Translations under genes and position numbers: made by a program
The notes under the pieces: generated by a model
What the model saw: the letters and a program-made list of their open reading frames with translations, nothing else
The model's database searches: none
Told to the model about the DNA's origin: nothing
Origin: Streptomyces sp. NBC_00433
GTDB lineage: Bacteria; Actinomycetota; Actinomycetes; Streptomycetales; Streptomycetaceae
Length of the DNA: 64,000 nt
Reading direction: 5' to 3'
Assembly (NCBI GenBank): GCA_036015235.1
Contig: CP107926.1
Coordinates: 6,881,501-6,945,500, forward strand
In this document: one piece after another, positions 53,266 through 61,126 of the stretch
Layout of the letters: each line of letters starts with the position of its first letter
Position numbering within the stretch: the first letter of the stretch is position 1

Positions 53266-54627
53266 ATGGATAAGCAGCAGGAGTTCGTTCTCCGCACCCT
53301 GGAGGAGCGGGACATCCGCTTCGTAAGGCTGTGGTTCACCGACGTACTCGGCTATCTCAAGTCGGTCGCCGTCGCCCCCGCTGAGCTCGAGCAGGCATTC
53401 GACGAGGGCATCGGCTTCGACGGCTCCGCCATCGAGGGCTTCGCGCGGGTGTACGAATCCGACATGATCGCCAAGCCGGACCCCGGCACCTTCCAGATCC
53501 TGCCCTGGCGGGCCGAGGGCCCCGGCACGGCCCGGATGTTCTGCGACATCCTGATGCCCGACGGCTCCCCGTCCTACGCCGACCCGCGCTACGTCCTCAA
53601 GCGCGCCCTCGCCAAGACCTCCGACCTCGGCTTCACCTTCTACACGCACCCCGAGATCGAGTTCTACCTGCTCAAGGACAAGCCCCTGGACGGCGGCCGC
53701 CCCACCCCCGCCGACAATTCCGGCTACTTCGACCACACACCGCAGAACGTCGGCATGGACTTCCGCCGCACGGCCATCACCATGCTGGAGTCCATGGGCA
53801 TCTCCGTGGAGTTCTCCCACCACGAAGGCGCTCCCGGCCAGCAGGAGATCGACCTGCGGTACGCCGACGCGCTGTCGACCGCCGACAACGTGATGACCTT
53901 CCGGCTGGTCATGAAGCAGGTCGCCCTGGAGCAGGGCGTGCACGCCACCTTCATGCCCAAGCCGTTCTCGGAATACCCCGGCTCGGGCATGCACACCCAC
54001 CTGTCCCTCTTCGAGGGCGACCGCAACGCCTTCTACGAGTCGGGCGCCGAATTCCAGCTCTCCAAGGTCGGCCGGTCCTTCATCGCGGGCCTGCTGCGGC
54101 ACGCCGGCGAGATTTCCGCGGTCACCAACCAGTGGGTCAACTCCTACAAGCGGGTCTGGGGCGGCTCCCAGCGCACCGCGGGCGCCGGCGGCGAGGCCCC
54201 CTCGTACATCTGCTGGGGCCACAACAACCGCTCCGCCCTCATCCGGGTGCCGATGTACAAGCCCGGCAAGACCGGCTCGACCCGCGTCGAGGTCCGCTCC
54301 CTCGACTCCGGCGCCAACCCCTACCTGTCCTACGCCGTCCTCCTGGCCGCCGGCATGAAGGGCATCCAGGACGGCTACGAACTCCCGGCCGGCGCCGACG
54401 ACGACGTCTGGGCCCTCTCCGACTCGGAGCGCCGCGCGCTCGGCATCGAGCCCCTCCCGCAGAACCTGGGCGAGGCCATCGAGCTGATGCAGCGCAGCGA
54501 ACTGGTCGCCGAGACCCTGGGCGAGCACGTCTTCGACTTCTTCCTCCGCAACAAGAAGCAGGAGTGGGAGGAGTACCGCTCCGAGGTCACGGCCTTCGAA
54601 CGCCGCAAGAACCTGCCGAACCTGTAG
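53266..54627 (+). CDS. glnA2: Glutamine synthetase-like gamma-glutamylpolyamine synthetase
   Basis: A 453-residue GSI-fold ligase. Conserved parts: GFDGSAIEGFARVYESD, HPEIEFYLL, GSGMHTHLSLF, WGHNNRSAL and VEVRSLDSGANPYL. It closely matches Streptomyces GlnA2, which is reported to glutamylate polyamines rather than make glutamine. The adenylylation loop reads DGYELP rather than the NLYxLP form of GlnA, so GlnE control is uncertain. ATG 53266 is 10 nt after CGAGG and matches the family N terminus MDKQQEF; an ATG at 53260 is an alternative. A bidirectional hairpin follows. Confidence 0.92.
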   Translation: MDKQQEFVLRTLEERDIRFVRLWFTDVLGYLKSVAVAPAELEQAFDEGIGFDGSAIEGFARVYESDMIAKPDPGTFQILPWRAEGPGTARMFCDILMPDGSPSYADPRYVLKRALAKTSDLGFTFYTHPEIEFYLLKDKPLDGGRPTPADNSGYFDHTPQNVGMDFRRTAITMLESMGISVEFSHHEGAPGQQEIDLRYADALSTADNVMTFRLVMKQVALEQGVHATFMPKPFSEYPGSGMHTHLSLFEGDRNAFYESGAEFQLSKVGRSFIAGLLRHAGEISAVTNQWVNSYKRVWGGSQRTAGAGGEAPSYICWGHNNRSALIRVPMYKPGKTGSTRVEVRSLDSGANPYLSYAVLLAAGMKGIQDGYELPAGADDDVWALSDSERRALGIEPLPQNLGEAIELMQRSELVAETLGEHVFDFFLRNKKQEWEEYRSEVTAFERRKNLPNL

Positions 54628-54636
54628 CGGACTTCC

Positions 54637-54663
54637 GGGCCGGCACGACCGGAGCGCCGGCCC
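54637..54663. terminator. Bidirectional terminator after glnA2
   Basis: GGGCCGGC (54637-54644) pairs with GCCGGCCC (54656-54663). CCTCC/GGAGG (54668-54680) forms a second small stem. They separate the convergent glnA2 and TolB-like genes. Confidence 0.55.
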
Positions 54664-54694
54664 CGAGCCTCCCGCGGAGGCGGCTGAGGTCCTT

Positions 54695-55786
54695 TCAGCC
54701 GAGCCGGGAGGGTGCCAGGGCCGAGGCGGCCAGCAGGCGGGGGGTGCCGGCGCCGGTGGCGGGGACGGTGTAGAGGTCGGAGCCGTAGTCGCCGGGGAGG
54801 GAGTAGGACAGGGTGTCGTCGTCGAGCCAGACGGCCTGGTCGTCGACATTGCGGGTCTCGGCCGTGGGGTGGTCGCGCAGAGTGGCCAGGTCGAGGACGT
54901 AGAGCCGCCAGGGGGCGTCCGGGTCGAGGCCCTTGACCCGCTTCTTGAAGGCGATACGGGTGCCGTCGGGGGACAGCGACGGGCATTCGACGTTCGTACG
55001 CAGGGTGACCGCCGTCCTCGACGCCACGTCGCCGCGGATCAGGTAGGTGTGGCCGCCGGTCGCGGCGGTGGCGTAGAAGTGGGTGTCGTCGGCGAAGGTG
55101 ACACCCCAGTAGTTGAGGTCGGCGGCCCGCAGCCGCTTGCCGTCGCGGGTCAGGGCGTAGTCCTCCAGGGTGGACTGGAGCTCGCCGGTGCGGGTGTCCA
55201 GGATCGAGGTGCGGGTGGAGAAGTTCGTGCCCGCGTAGGAGTCGCCGCCGACGAAGACCGTCCAGGCGACCAGGTGGCCGCTGGGGGAGACCCGGGCGCG
55301 GGTGGGGATGCCGGCCAGGTCGACGCGGCGGGTGGTGCGCAGCCGGGAGTCCAGCACCAGGGCGCGGTAGCTGTCGTTGACCGGGCCGCGCTCGGCCTGC
55401 AGGCAGATGCCGGTGCCGCCGGCCGCGTAGAAGCGCAGGCAGGTCACGCCGGAGGCGGTGCGCGGGCCGTCGGGCGCGGCGGCCGGCACGCTGGCCAGCT
55501 CGTCGCGGTGCGGGCCCCACGCCATCGAGCGGAAGACGATGCGCGGCGGCCCGGCCGCGGCCAGCGACACCGTGCCGGCGTGCACGGCGGGGCCGCCGGC
55601 CTGCACGTGGTTCCTGGCCTCCGCCCGGTCGGCGGCCCGCCACACCGCGGCCCCGGCGACCGTCGCGAGCACCACGACCGCGGCCAGCAGCACCAGCAGC
55701 CTGCCGCGTACGCTCATCGGCCCGTCGCCGGGAACCGCTTCCGCAGCCGTGCCGGCGTCCGTGTCCGTGTCCGTGTCCGTACTCAT
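54695..55786 (-). CDS. TolB-like beta-propeller protein with one membrane anchor
   Basis: A 363-residue protein. An acidic repeat start (MSTDTDTDTDAG) is followed by one membrane helix (residues 29-48, LLVLLAAVVVLATVAGAAV) and an exported region with PD40/WD-type motifs (RARVSPSGHLVAW, ECPSLSPDGTRIAFKKR). Such TolB-like folds bind proteins. The ATG overlaps the MFS stop (ATGA). It is the last gene of an operon with the MFS and phosphoesterase genes. Function unknown. Confidence 0.75.
   Translation of the reverse strand: MSTDTDTDTDAGTAAEAVPGDGPMSVRGRLLVLLAAVVVLATVAGAAVWRAADRAEARNHVQAGGPAVHAGTVSLAAAGPPRIVFRSMAWGPHRDELASVPAAAPDGPRTASGVTCLRFYAAGGTGICLQAERGPVNDSYRALVLDSRLRTTRRVDLAGIPTRARVSPSGHLVAWTVFVGGDSYAGTNFSTRTSILDTRTGELQSTLEDYALTRDGKRLRAADLNYWGVTFADDTHFYATAATGGHTYLIRGDVASRTAVTLRTNVECPSLSPDGTRIAFKKRVKGLDPDAPWRLYVLDLATLRDHPTAETRNVDDQAVWLDDDTLSYSLPGDYGSDLYTVPATGAGTPRLLAASALAPSRLG
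55757..55780. repeat. Hexanucleotide repeat at the start of the TolB-like gene
   Basis: (GTGTCC)x3 with partial flanks, encoding the DTDTDTD run on the minus strand. A change in copy number would add or remove two residues without shifting frame. Confidence 0.75.
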
Positions 55787-57069
55787 ACCGCCTCCGCGGG
55801 TCGCAGCCGTATCGAGAGCGCCACGCTCGCCAGCAGCGCGACCGCGGCACCGGACAGCGCCGACCGGTCGCCGAAGGCGGTCCAGGCCGCGCCGAAGGCG
55901 ATCGAGCAGAAGAAGCGCGCCGCGGCCTGCCCGGTCTGCACCAGTGCGAGACCGCTGGAGCGCAGCGCCGCCGGTACGGAACCGGCCGCCGCCGCCATCA
56001 GCACGCCGTCGGTGGCCGCGTAGAAGGTGCCGTGCAGGGCCAGCACCGCGTAGGGCAGGACGCCGGAACGCAGGTGGGTGAGCAGCAGGGCGTAGGCCAG
56101 CAGCAGCGCGAGGTGGCCGCCGACGAAGACCCGCCAGCGGCCGACCCGGTCGGCCCAGCGGCCGAGCGGCACGGCGAGCAGCAGGAAGGCGCCCGCGGTG
56201 CCCAGCGGCAGCAGCGCGAACCACCGGTCGGGCACGCCGAGCCGGCGCTGGAGCATGAGGTAGACGAAGGAGTCGCTGACCGTCGCCAGCCCGAGCGCGA
56301 CCGCGCACAGCGCCAGCCCGCGCAGCTCGCGCCGTCCGAGCAGGGCGACCGCGGCCCGCAGTGAGGGGCGCTCGGCCTGGGAGGCGTCGGAGGCGTCGGA
56401 GGCGGCGGCCGGTGCGGCCTCCCGCACCCGTGACGGCACGAAGAGCAGCAGCACCAGCACGCCCACCGCCGCCACGCAGAAGCTCACCGTGAAGACCGCG
56501 TCGTAGCCGTCGGCGGCCTGGCGGAGGATCAGGAAGGCGACCAGCGGGCCGAGCAGCGCGCCCGTGGTGTCCATCGCCCGGTGGACGCCGAAGGCGCGGC
56601 CGCGGGTCCGCGGCGGCGAGGACAGCGAGATCAGGGCGTCGCGCGGGGCGGTGCGCAGGCCCTTGCCGGTACGGTCGGCGGCGAGCACCGCGCCGATCAG
56701 CGGCAGGGTGTGCACGGCCAGCAGCAGGGGTTTGCACAGCGCGGACAGGCCGTAGCCGAAGGCGGCGATCTGCTTGTGGCGGCCGCCGCGGTCGGCGAGG
56801 TGGCCGCCGACCAGCCGGACCAGGGCGCTGAAGCCGTTGTAGACGCCGTCGAGCAGACCGAAGCCCAGCGGGGACAGGCCCAGTCCGGTGACCAGGTAGA
56901 GCGGCAGCACCGCGGTGACCATCTCCGAGGAGACGTCGGTGATCAGGCTGACCGCGCCGAGCGCGAGCACGGTGGAGGCGACCGCGGAACGCCGCCCGGG
57001 GCGCGGGCCCCGGGCGGCGGTACGCGAGGCCGCCGCGGGTGTGCTCCCGCGGCTCTCGCTGACGTACAT
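55783..57069 (-). CDS. Major facilitator superfamily transporter
   Basis: A 428-residue transporter with 12 helices and a central Ala/Ser-rich loop (ASDASDASQ). LADRGGRHKQI is the loop 2-3 motif. LADRTGKGLRTAPRDAL resembles the Bcr/efflux-like subgroup found next to phosphoesterase genes. ATG 57069 lies 3 nt after the phosphoesterase stop. It is in operon with that gene and the TolB-like gene. Substrate unknown. Confidence 0.88.
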   Translation of the reverse strand: MYVSESRGSTPAAASRTAARGPRPGRRSAVASTVLALGAVSLITDVSSEMVTAVLPLYLVTGLGLSPLGFGLLDGVYNGFSALVRLVGGHLADRGGRHKQIAAFGYGLSALCKPLLLAVHTLPLIGAVLAADRTGKGLRTAPRDALISLSSPPRTRGRAFGVHRAMDTTGALLGPLVAFLILRQAADGYDAVFTVSFCVAAVGVLVLLLFVPSRVREAAPAAASDASDASQAERPSLRAAVALLGRRELRGLALCAVALGLATVSDSFVYLMLQRRLGVPDRWFALLPLGTAGAFLLLAVPLGRWADRVGRWRVFVGGHLALLLAYALLLTHLRSGVLPYAVLALHGTFYAATDGVLMAAAAGSVPAALRSSGLALVQTGQAAARFFCSIAFGAAWTAFGDRSALSGAAVALLASVALSIRLRPAEAV

Positions 57070-57072
57070 CGG

Positions 57073-57942
57073 TCAGCTGGTCCAGATGCCGGTGATGTCG
57101 GAGGCGGACGCGGCCTGGCCGGCGTGGCCCGACGTGCCCGCGAGATCCTCCAGCGTCCGCAGGAGGTTGTAGTGGTTGTACGTGGTCGCGCTGGAGCTGC
57201 CCGCCTTCACCGGCTGGCCGTAGAGGACGGTCGGGATGCGGTTGCCGCTCAGCGAGTTGTCCTCGTCGAAGGTCACGACGAGCAGGCTGTTGTGCGTCTT
57301 CGCCCAGGTCGCGTACGCGCCCAGGTTGTTCTTGACCCAGGTGTCACCGGTGGACACCGAGCAGTCGTGCATGTCGCTGCACAGGTTCGGCACCACGAAC
57401 GACATCGTCGGCAGCGTCGAGTAGTCGGTCGGGAACTGCGCGAAGGTCTTCGCGCTCGACGTCGCCACGTTGGAGAAGCCGAACCACGGGTTGTGCTTCT
57501 GCGCGTAGTTGCCGCTCTTGCAGGTGGTCGAGCCCTGGCTCGGCAGCGTCTCGTTGTAGCTGCCCCATGTCTTGCCCGCGGCGGTCACCTCGGAGCCCAG
57601 GTTCGCGGCCGCGCTGAAACCGGGCGTGACGCAGCTGTCGCTGGTGACGCCCTGCAGCGAACCGGAGAAGAGGGCGTAGTAGTTCGGCTGGCTGGGGTGG
57701 GTGATGGCGTGGCTCTGGGACAGGTTCGCGCCGCCGGTCTTGAGCGAGTTGATGTAGGGGGCGCTGGAGCTGCCGATCACCTGGCTGTACGCGTGGTTCT
57801 CCAGGACCACCACGACGGTGTGGGCGGGGGTCGGGACGGAGCCCGCCGCCTGGGCGTCACCGCCGAGGCCGGCCCACAGGCCGGCGGAGGCGGCGGCGAG
57901 GCCGCCGGCGGTCAACAGAGCGGTACGGCTGCGGCTGCGCAC
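57073..57942 (-). CDS. Secreted phosphoesterase / acid phosphatase family protein
   Basis: A 289-residue exported enzyme of the phosphoesterase (phospholipase C/acid phosphatase) family. A Sec- or Tat-like signal (RSRSRTALLTAGG) ends near QAAGS. VVVVLENHAYSQVIG carries the metal-binding Glu-Asn-His, followed by ITHPSQPNYYALFSG and LVVTFDEDN with the second metal site. It may release phosphate outside the cell. GTG 57942 has GGAGG at 7 nt; it is first in a three-gene operon with the MFS and TolB-like genes. Confidence 0.88.
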   Translation of the reverse strand: MRSRSRTALLTAGGLAAASAGLWAGLGGDAQAAGSVPTPAHTVVVVLENHAYSQVIGSSSAPYINSLKTGGANLSQSHAITHPSQPNYYALFSGSLQGVTSDSCVTPGFSAAANLGSEVTAAGKTWGSYNETLPSQGSTTCKSGNYAQKHNPWFGFSNVATSSAKTFAQFPTDYSTLPTMSFVVPNLCSDMHDCSVSTGDTWVKNNLGAYATWAKTHNSLLVVTFDEDNSLSGNRIPTVLYGQPVKAGSSSATTYNHYNLLRTLEDLAGTSGHAGQAASASDITGIWTS

Positions 57943-58123
57943 GGGGTTACCTCCGGTGAGGGGGGCGCGGTTCGGACATGCGTGGGCGGACTGCTGTGCG
58001 GTGTGCATGCCAAAGGTAGGAGCGGCTGGGGAACCCGCGGAGCGTGAGGCGGATGAAGAACACGCGAACGCTGCGGTACACCCCCGGTGTGCTTCCCTCC
58101 GGAGCGGCCGTGGACCCAGCGTC

Positions 58124-59485
58124 TCAGCCGGTCGGCGGTAGCGCCAGCCGTAGCCGAACGCCCCGCGGCAGTGGCTCCGCCGCCACCGTGCCGCCGTGGG
58201 TCTCGGCGATCTGCCGCACGATCGCCAGCCCCAGGCCGGAGCCGGGCAGCGAGCGCGCCGCGGGCGAGCGGTAGAAGCGGTCGAAGACGAAGGGCAGGTC
58301 GGCCGCCGGGATACCCGGGCCCCGGTCGCTCACCGACACCACACCGCCGGCGGTCGTCACCACCGTGATCCGGCCGCCCTCAGGGCTCCACTTCACGGCG
58401 TTGTCCACCAGGTTGCCGATCGCCCGCTCCACCGCGTCCGGGTCGGCGCGCACCATGCACGGGACCAGCTCCGCCGTGAAGTCCAGCCGCGGCGACCTGG
58501 CCGCCGCCCGGTCGAGCACCCGGCGGGCCAGCAGGTCCAGCCTGGTGTCCTCGGTGTGCGCCCGCACACTGCCGTAACGGCCCAGGTCCACCAGGTCGTT
58601 GACCAGCGAGGTCAGCTCGGCGGCCTGGGCGCGGGCCTCCGCGACCAGCGCGGGCGCCTGCGGATCGGCCAGCGCCGGGCCCTCGCCCAGCAGTTCCAGG
58701 TTGGTGGTCAGGCTGGTCAGCGGGGTGCGCAGCTCGTGGGACGCGTCCGCGACCAGCCGGCGCTGCGCGCCCACCGATTCGTCGAGAGCCGCCATCATCG
58801 CTGCGAACGACCGGGTCAGCCGGGCGATCTCGTCCCGCCCGTCGGCCGACAGCCGCGCGGTCAGGTCCTGCGTCGCGGTGACGTGCTCGACCGCCTCGGT
58901 GAGCTGCCGCACCGGCCGCAGTACCCGCCCGGCCGCCAGCCGCCCCGCCACCGCCGCGAGGGCGCAGCCGCCCGCCGCGATCGCCACCAGCAGGAAGGCC
59001 AGCCGGTCCAGCGTGCCCTGCACCACAGACGTCAGGACGGCGGTACGCACCAGGACACCGGGACTGTCCGCCATCGCCGCGGTGTAGATCCGGTAGTGCC
59101 GGCCGTCGTAGGCGGCGTCGTGGAAATACGCCGGCTGCTCGCCCTGCGCGACCGCCACATCCCGATCGCTGATGTCGGTGAAGCCGTCCGCCGGGCCCGC
59201 ACTGACCGGCGGTACGAGGAACTGCAGCAGGGCCGACCCGACGTCGACGGGCCCGGTCGGGATCACCGGCTCGTCCGCGTCGCGCCCCTTGACGGCCGCC
59301 GTCGCGTTCTTCTGCTTGAACGCCCGCACCAGATCGGGCGCTTGGGCCGCCGCCGACACCAAATCCGTGTCGTGCTGCTCGTGCAGCTTGGCGCCCAGCG
59401 ACGGATACAGCACCAGCGAGGCGAGCGCCAGCGCCGCGAGCACCACCGCGCCGCCCGCCAGCGCCAACCGGTTCCGCAGGCTCAC
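58124..59485 (-). CDS. Sensor histidine kinase of a two-component system
   Basis: A 453-residue sensor. Two membrane helices flank an exported domain of about 110 residues. A HAMP domain follows. The H box is DASHELRTPLTSL, N box NLVDNAVKWS, G boxes SDRGPGIP and GSGLGLAIV. The GTG start overlaps the response-regulator stop (GTGA). The stimulus is unknown; a secreted protein in the same operon may be involved. Confidence 0.93.
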   Translation of the reverse strand: MSLRNRLALAGGAVVLAALALASLVLYPSLGAKLHEQHDTDLVSAAAQAPDLVRAFKQKNATAAVKGRDADEPVIPTGPVDVGSALLQFLVPPVSAGPADGFTDISDRDVAVAQGEQPAYFHDAAYDGRHYRIYTAAMADSPGVLVRTAVLTSVVQGTLDRLAFLLVAIAAGGCALAAVAGRLAAGRVLRPVRQLTEAVEHVTATQDLTARLSADGRDEIARLTRSFAAMMAALDESVGAQRRLVADASHELRTPLTSLTTNLELLGEGPALADPQAPALVAEARAQAAELTSLVNDLVDLGRYGSVRAHTEDTRLDLLARRVLDRAAARSPRLDFTAELVPCMVRADPDAVERAIGNLVDNAVKWSPEGGRITVVTTAGGVVSVSDRGPGIPAADLPFVFDRFYRSPAARSLPGSGLGLAIVRQIAETHGGTVAAEPLPRGVRLRLALPPTG

Positions 59486-60153
59486 GGCCCCTCCCGCAGT
59501 ACGTACCCCAGGCCGCGCACGGTCTGCACCAGCCGCGGCTCACCGCCGGCCTCCAGCTTGGCGCGCAGGTAACTCACGTACACCCACAGGGCGTTCGACG
59601 ACGGCCCGAAGTCGTAGCCCCACACCGAGTCGAAGATCAGCGTACGGCTGAGCACCCGGCGCGGATTGCGCAGGAAGAGCTCCAGCAGGGCGTATTCGGT
59701 CCTGGTCAGTTCGAGCACCCGGCCGCCGCGGGTCGCCCGGCATGCGGCGGTGTCCATCTCCAGGTCGGCGAACCGCAAGACCTCCTGGTCGGCGCCGGAG
59801 CGGCGCAGCAGCGCCCGGATCCTGGCCCGCAGCTCCTCCAGCGCGAACGGCTTGGCCAGATAGTCGTCCGCGCCCGCGTCGAGGCCCGCGACCCGGTCGG
59901 CGACCAGGTCGCGGGCGGTGAGCATGAGGATCGGCGTACGGTCGCCGCGGGCCCGCAGCGCACGGCACACCTCCAGCCCGTTCGGCTCCGGCATCAGGAT
60001 GTCGAGCACCACCGCGTCCTGCCGCCCGGCGGCCAGCGACGCCAGCGCGGCGGCCCCGTCCGCCGCCACCGCGACCTCGTACCCGTCCCGGGTCAGGGCG
60101 TGCGCCAGCGAACGGCGTACCGCGTCATCGTCGTCAACCACCAGCACTCGCAT
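59482..60153 (-). CDS. OmpR-family response regulator
   Basis: A 223-residue regulator. The receiver has VVDDDDAVRR, phospho-Asp in VVLDILMPEPNG and Lys in YLAKPFALEEL. The C-terminal winged helix has LTRTEYALLELFLRNPRRVLS and VYVSYLRAKLE. It is translated with the kinase gene and starts 24 nt after the secreted-protein stop. Confidence 0.95.
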   Translation of the reverse strand: MRVLVVDDDDAVRRSLAHALTRDGYEVAVAADGAAALASLAAGRQDAVVLDILMPEPNGLEVCRALRARGDRTPILMLTARDLVADRVAGLDAGADDYLAKPFALEELRARIRALLRRSGADQEVLRFADLEMDTAACRATRGGRVLELTRTEYALLELFLRNPRRVLSRTLIFDSVWGYDFGPSSNALWVYVSYLRAKLEAGGEPRLVQTVRGLGYVLREGP

Positions 60154-60177
60154 GGCGTCAGGGTGCCGTAGCGCTTG

Positions 60178-60930
60178 TCAGCGGGGGATCAGGGTCTTGC
60201 CGGCGTCGTCGGCCCCCTTGCCGGGCTTGTCGGGCTTGCCCGGATCGGGCTTGCCCGAGCCAGGCTTGCAGGTGGGCTTGCCTTCGCCCGGCTTGCCCGC
60301 GGCCGTCTTGAGCTGGACGATCGCCTTCGTGAGCTGCTGCGGGGTGACCCCGAGCCTGGCGGCCACCGCGGCGAAGGCCGGGCTGTTCTCGTCGACGCTG
60401 CCCTTCGGGCCGGTGGCCGTCTTCTGCAGGGCGTCCAGGGCGGCCTGGGCCCCGGCCTGCGACACACCCAGCGCCTTGGCCAGCTGCGCGGCGGTGAAAA
60501 CGGTCGCCGGGCCGCCCTTGTCGTCCTTCCCGCTCTTCCCCTCCTTCCCACCCTTCCCCTGCTTGCCGTCGGCCTTGCCGACCTTCCCGTCCCTGCCGCC
60601 CGGGGCGCCGGGCTTCGCCGGGACGGGGCCGGCCTCGCCGAGAATCCGCTCCAGGGTCTTGCGGGCCTGGGCGGTGGACATCCCCATGTCCTTGGCGAAG
60701 ATCGCCACGACCTTGTCCGTCAGCTTGCCGCCGGTCGAGCCGAGCGCGATCTTGACGTCCCTGAGGGCGTTCTCGAGCTTGCCGCTCGGCTTGGCCGGTG
60801 CGCACTGGGCCGGCTTCTTGCCGGCGGCCCCGGACGCCGGGCCCGCGCCGGTGCCTGCCGCGGAGGCCGTGGTGGCTCCCAGGGCCAGGACGACGGCCGT
60901 CGCGGTGATGAGCGCTGTCTTGTGGCGCAC
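60178..60930 (-). CDS. Secreted two-module protein upstream of the two-component system
   Basis: A 250-residue exported protein with signal MRHKTALITATAVVLALG. Two helical modules of about 60 residues each (LENALRDVKIALGSTGGK ... ILGEAGP and FTAAQLAKALGVSQAG ... AIVQLKTAAGKP) are joined by a Gly/Lys linker (GKVGKADGKQGKGG). The tail is Lys/Pro/Gly rich. GTG 60930 has AAAGGGGG upstream. It is the first gene of an operon with the response regulator and kinase. A role as signal-binding or accessory protein is inferred from position. I do not recognise the fold. Confidence 0.75.
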   Translation of the reverse strand: MRHKTALITATAVVLALGATTASAAGTGAGPASGAAGKKPAQCAPAKPSGKLENALRDVKIALGSTGGKLTDKVVAIFAKDMGMSTAQARKTLERILGEAGPVPAKPGAPGGRDGKVGKADGKQGKGGKEGKSGKDDKGGPATVFTAAQLAKALGVSQAGAQAALDALQKTATGPKGSVDENSPAFAAVAARLGVTPQQLTKAIVQLKTAAGKPGEGKPTCKPGSGKPDPGKPDKPGKGADDAGKTLIPR

Positions 60931-61087
60931 GGTGCGCCCCCTTTCTCTCGTGCCGCCAGCACACCAAGGCGCGCTTCACTCCGGCCTCGGCGCACCTTAG
61001 GACTTCCCTAGAACCCCACCGCCCGCCCTGAAGGCTCTCCCCAGGCGGACAGGGGTGGTCGGCAGGGCAGGGGGAGGGGAGGGCGGA

Positions 61088-61093
61088 TAGGCT
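61088..61093 (+). promoter_or_regulatory. Candidate -10 box of glnE
   Basis: TAGGCT lies 33 nt before ATG 61127; GGGAG is the ribosome-binding site. Confidence 0.4.
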
Positions 61094-61126
61094 CGGAGGG
61101 AGGGAGCGGCTGGGGACGGGAGCACT

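Noticed and set aside
55757..55780. Hexanucleotide repeat as a phase-variation switch
   Set aside because: Units of 6 bp keep the frame, so expression would not switch on and off.
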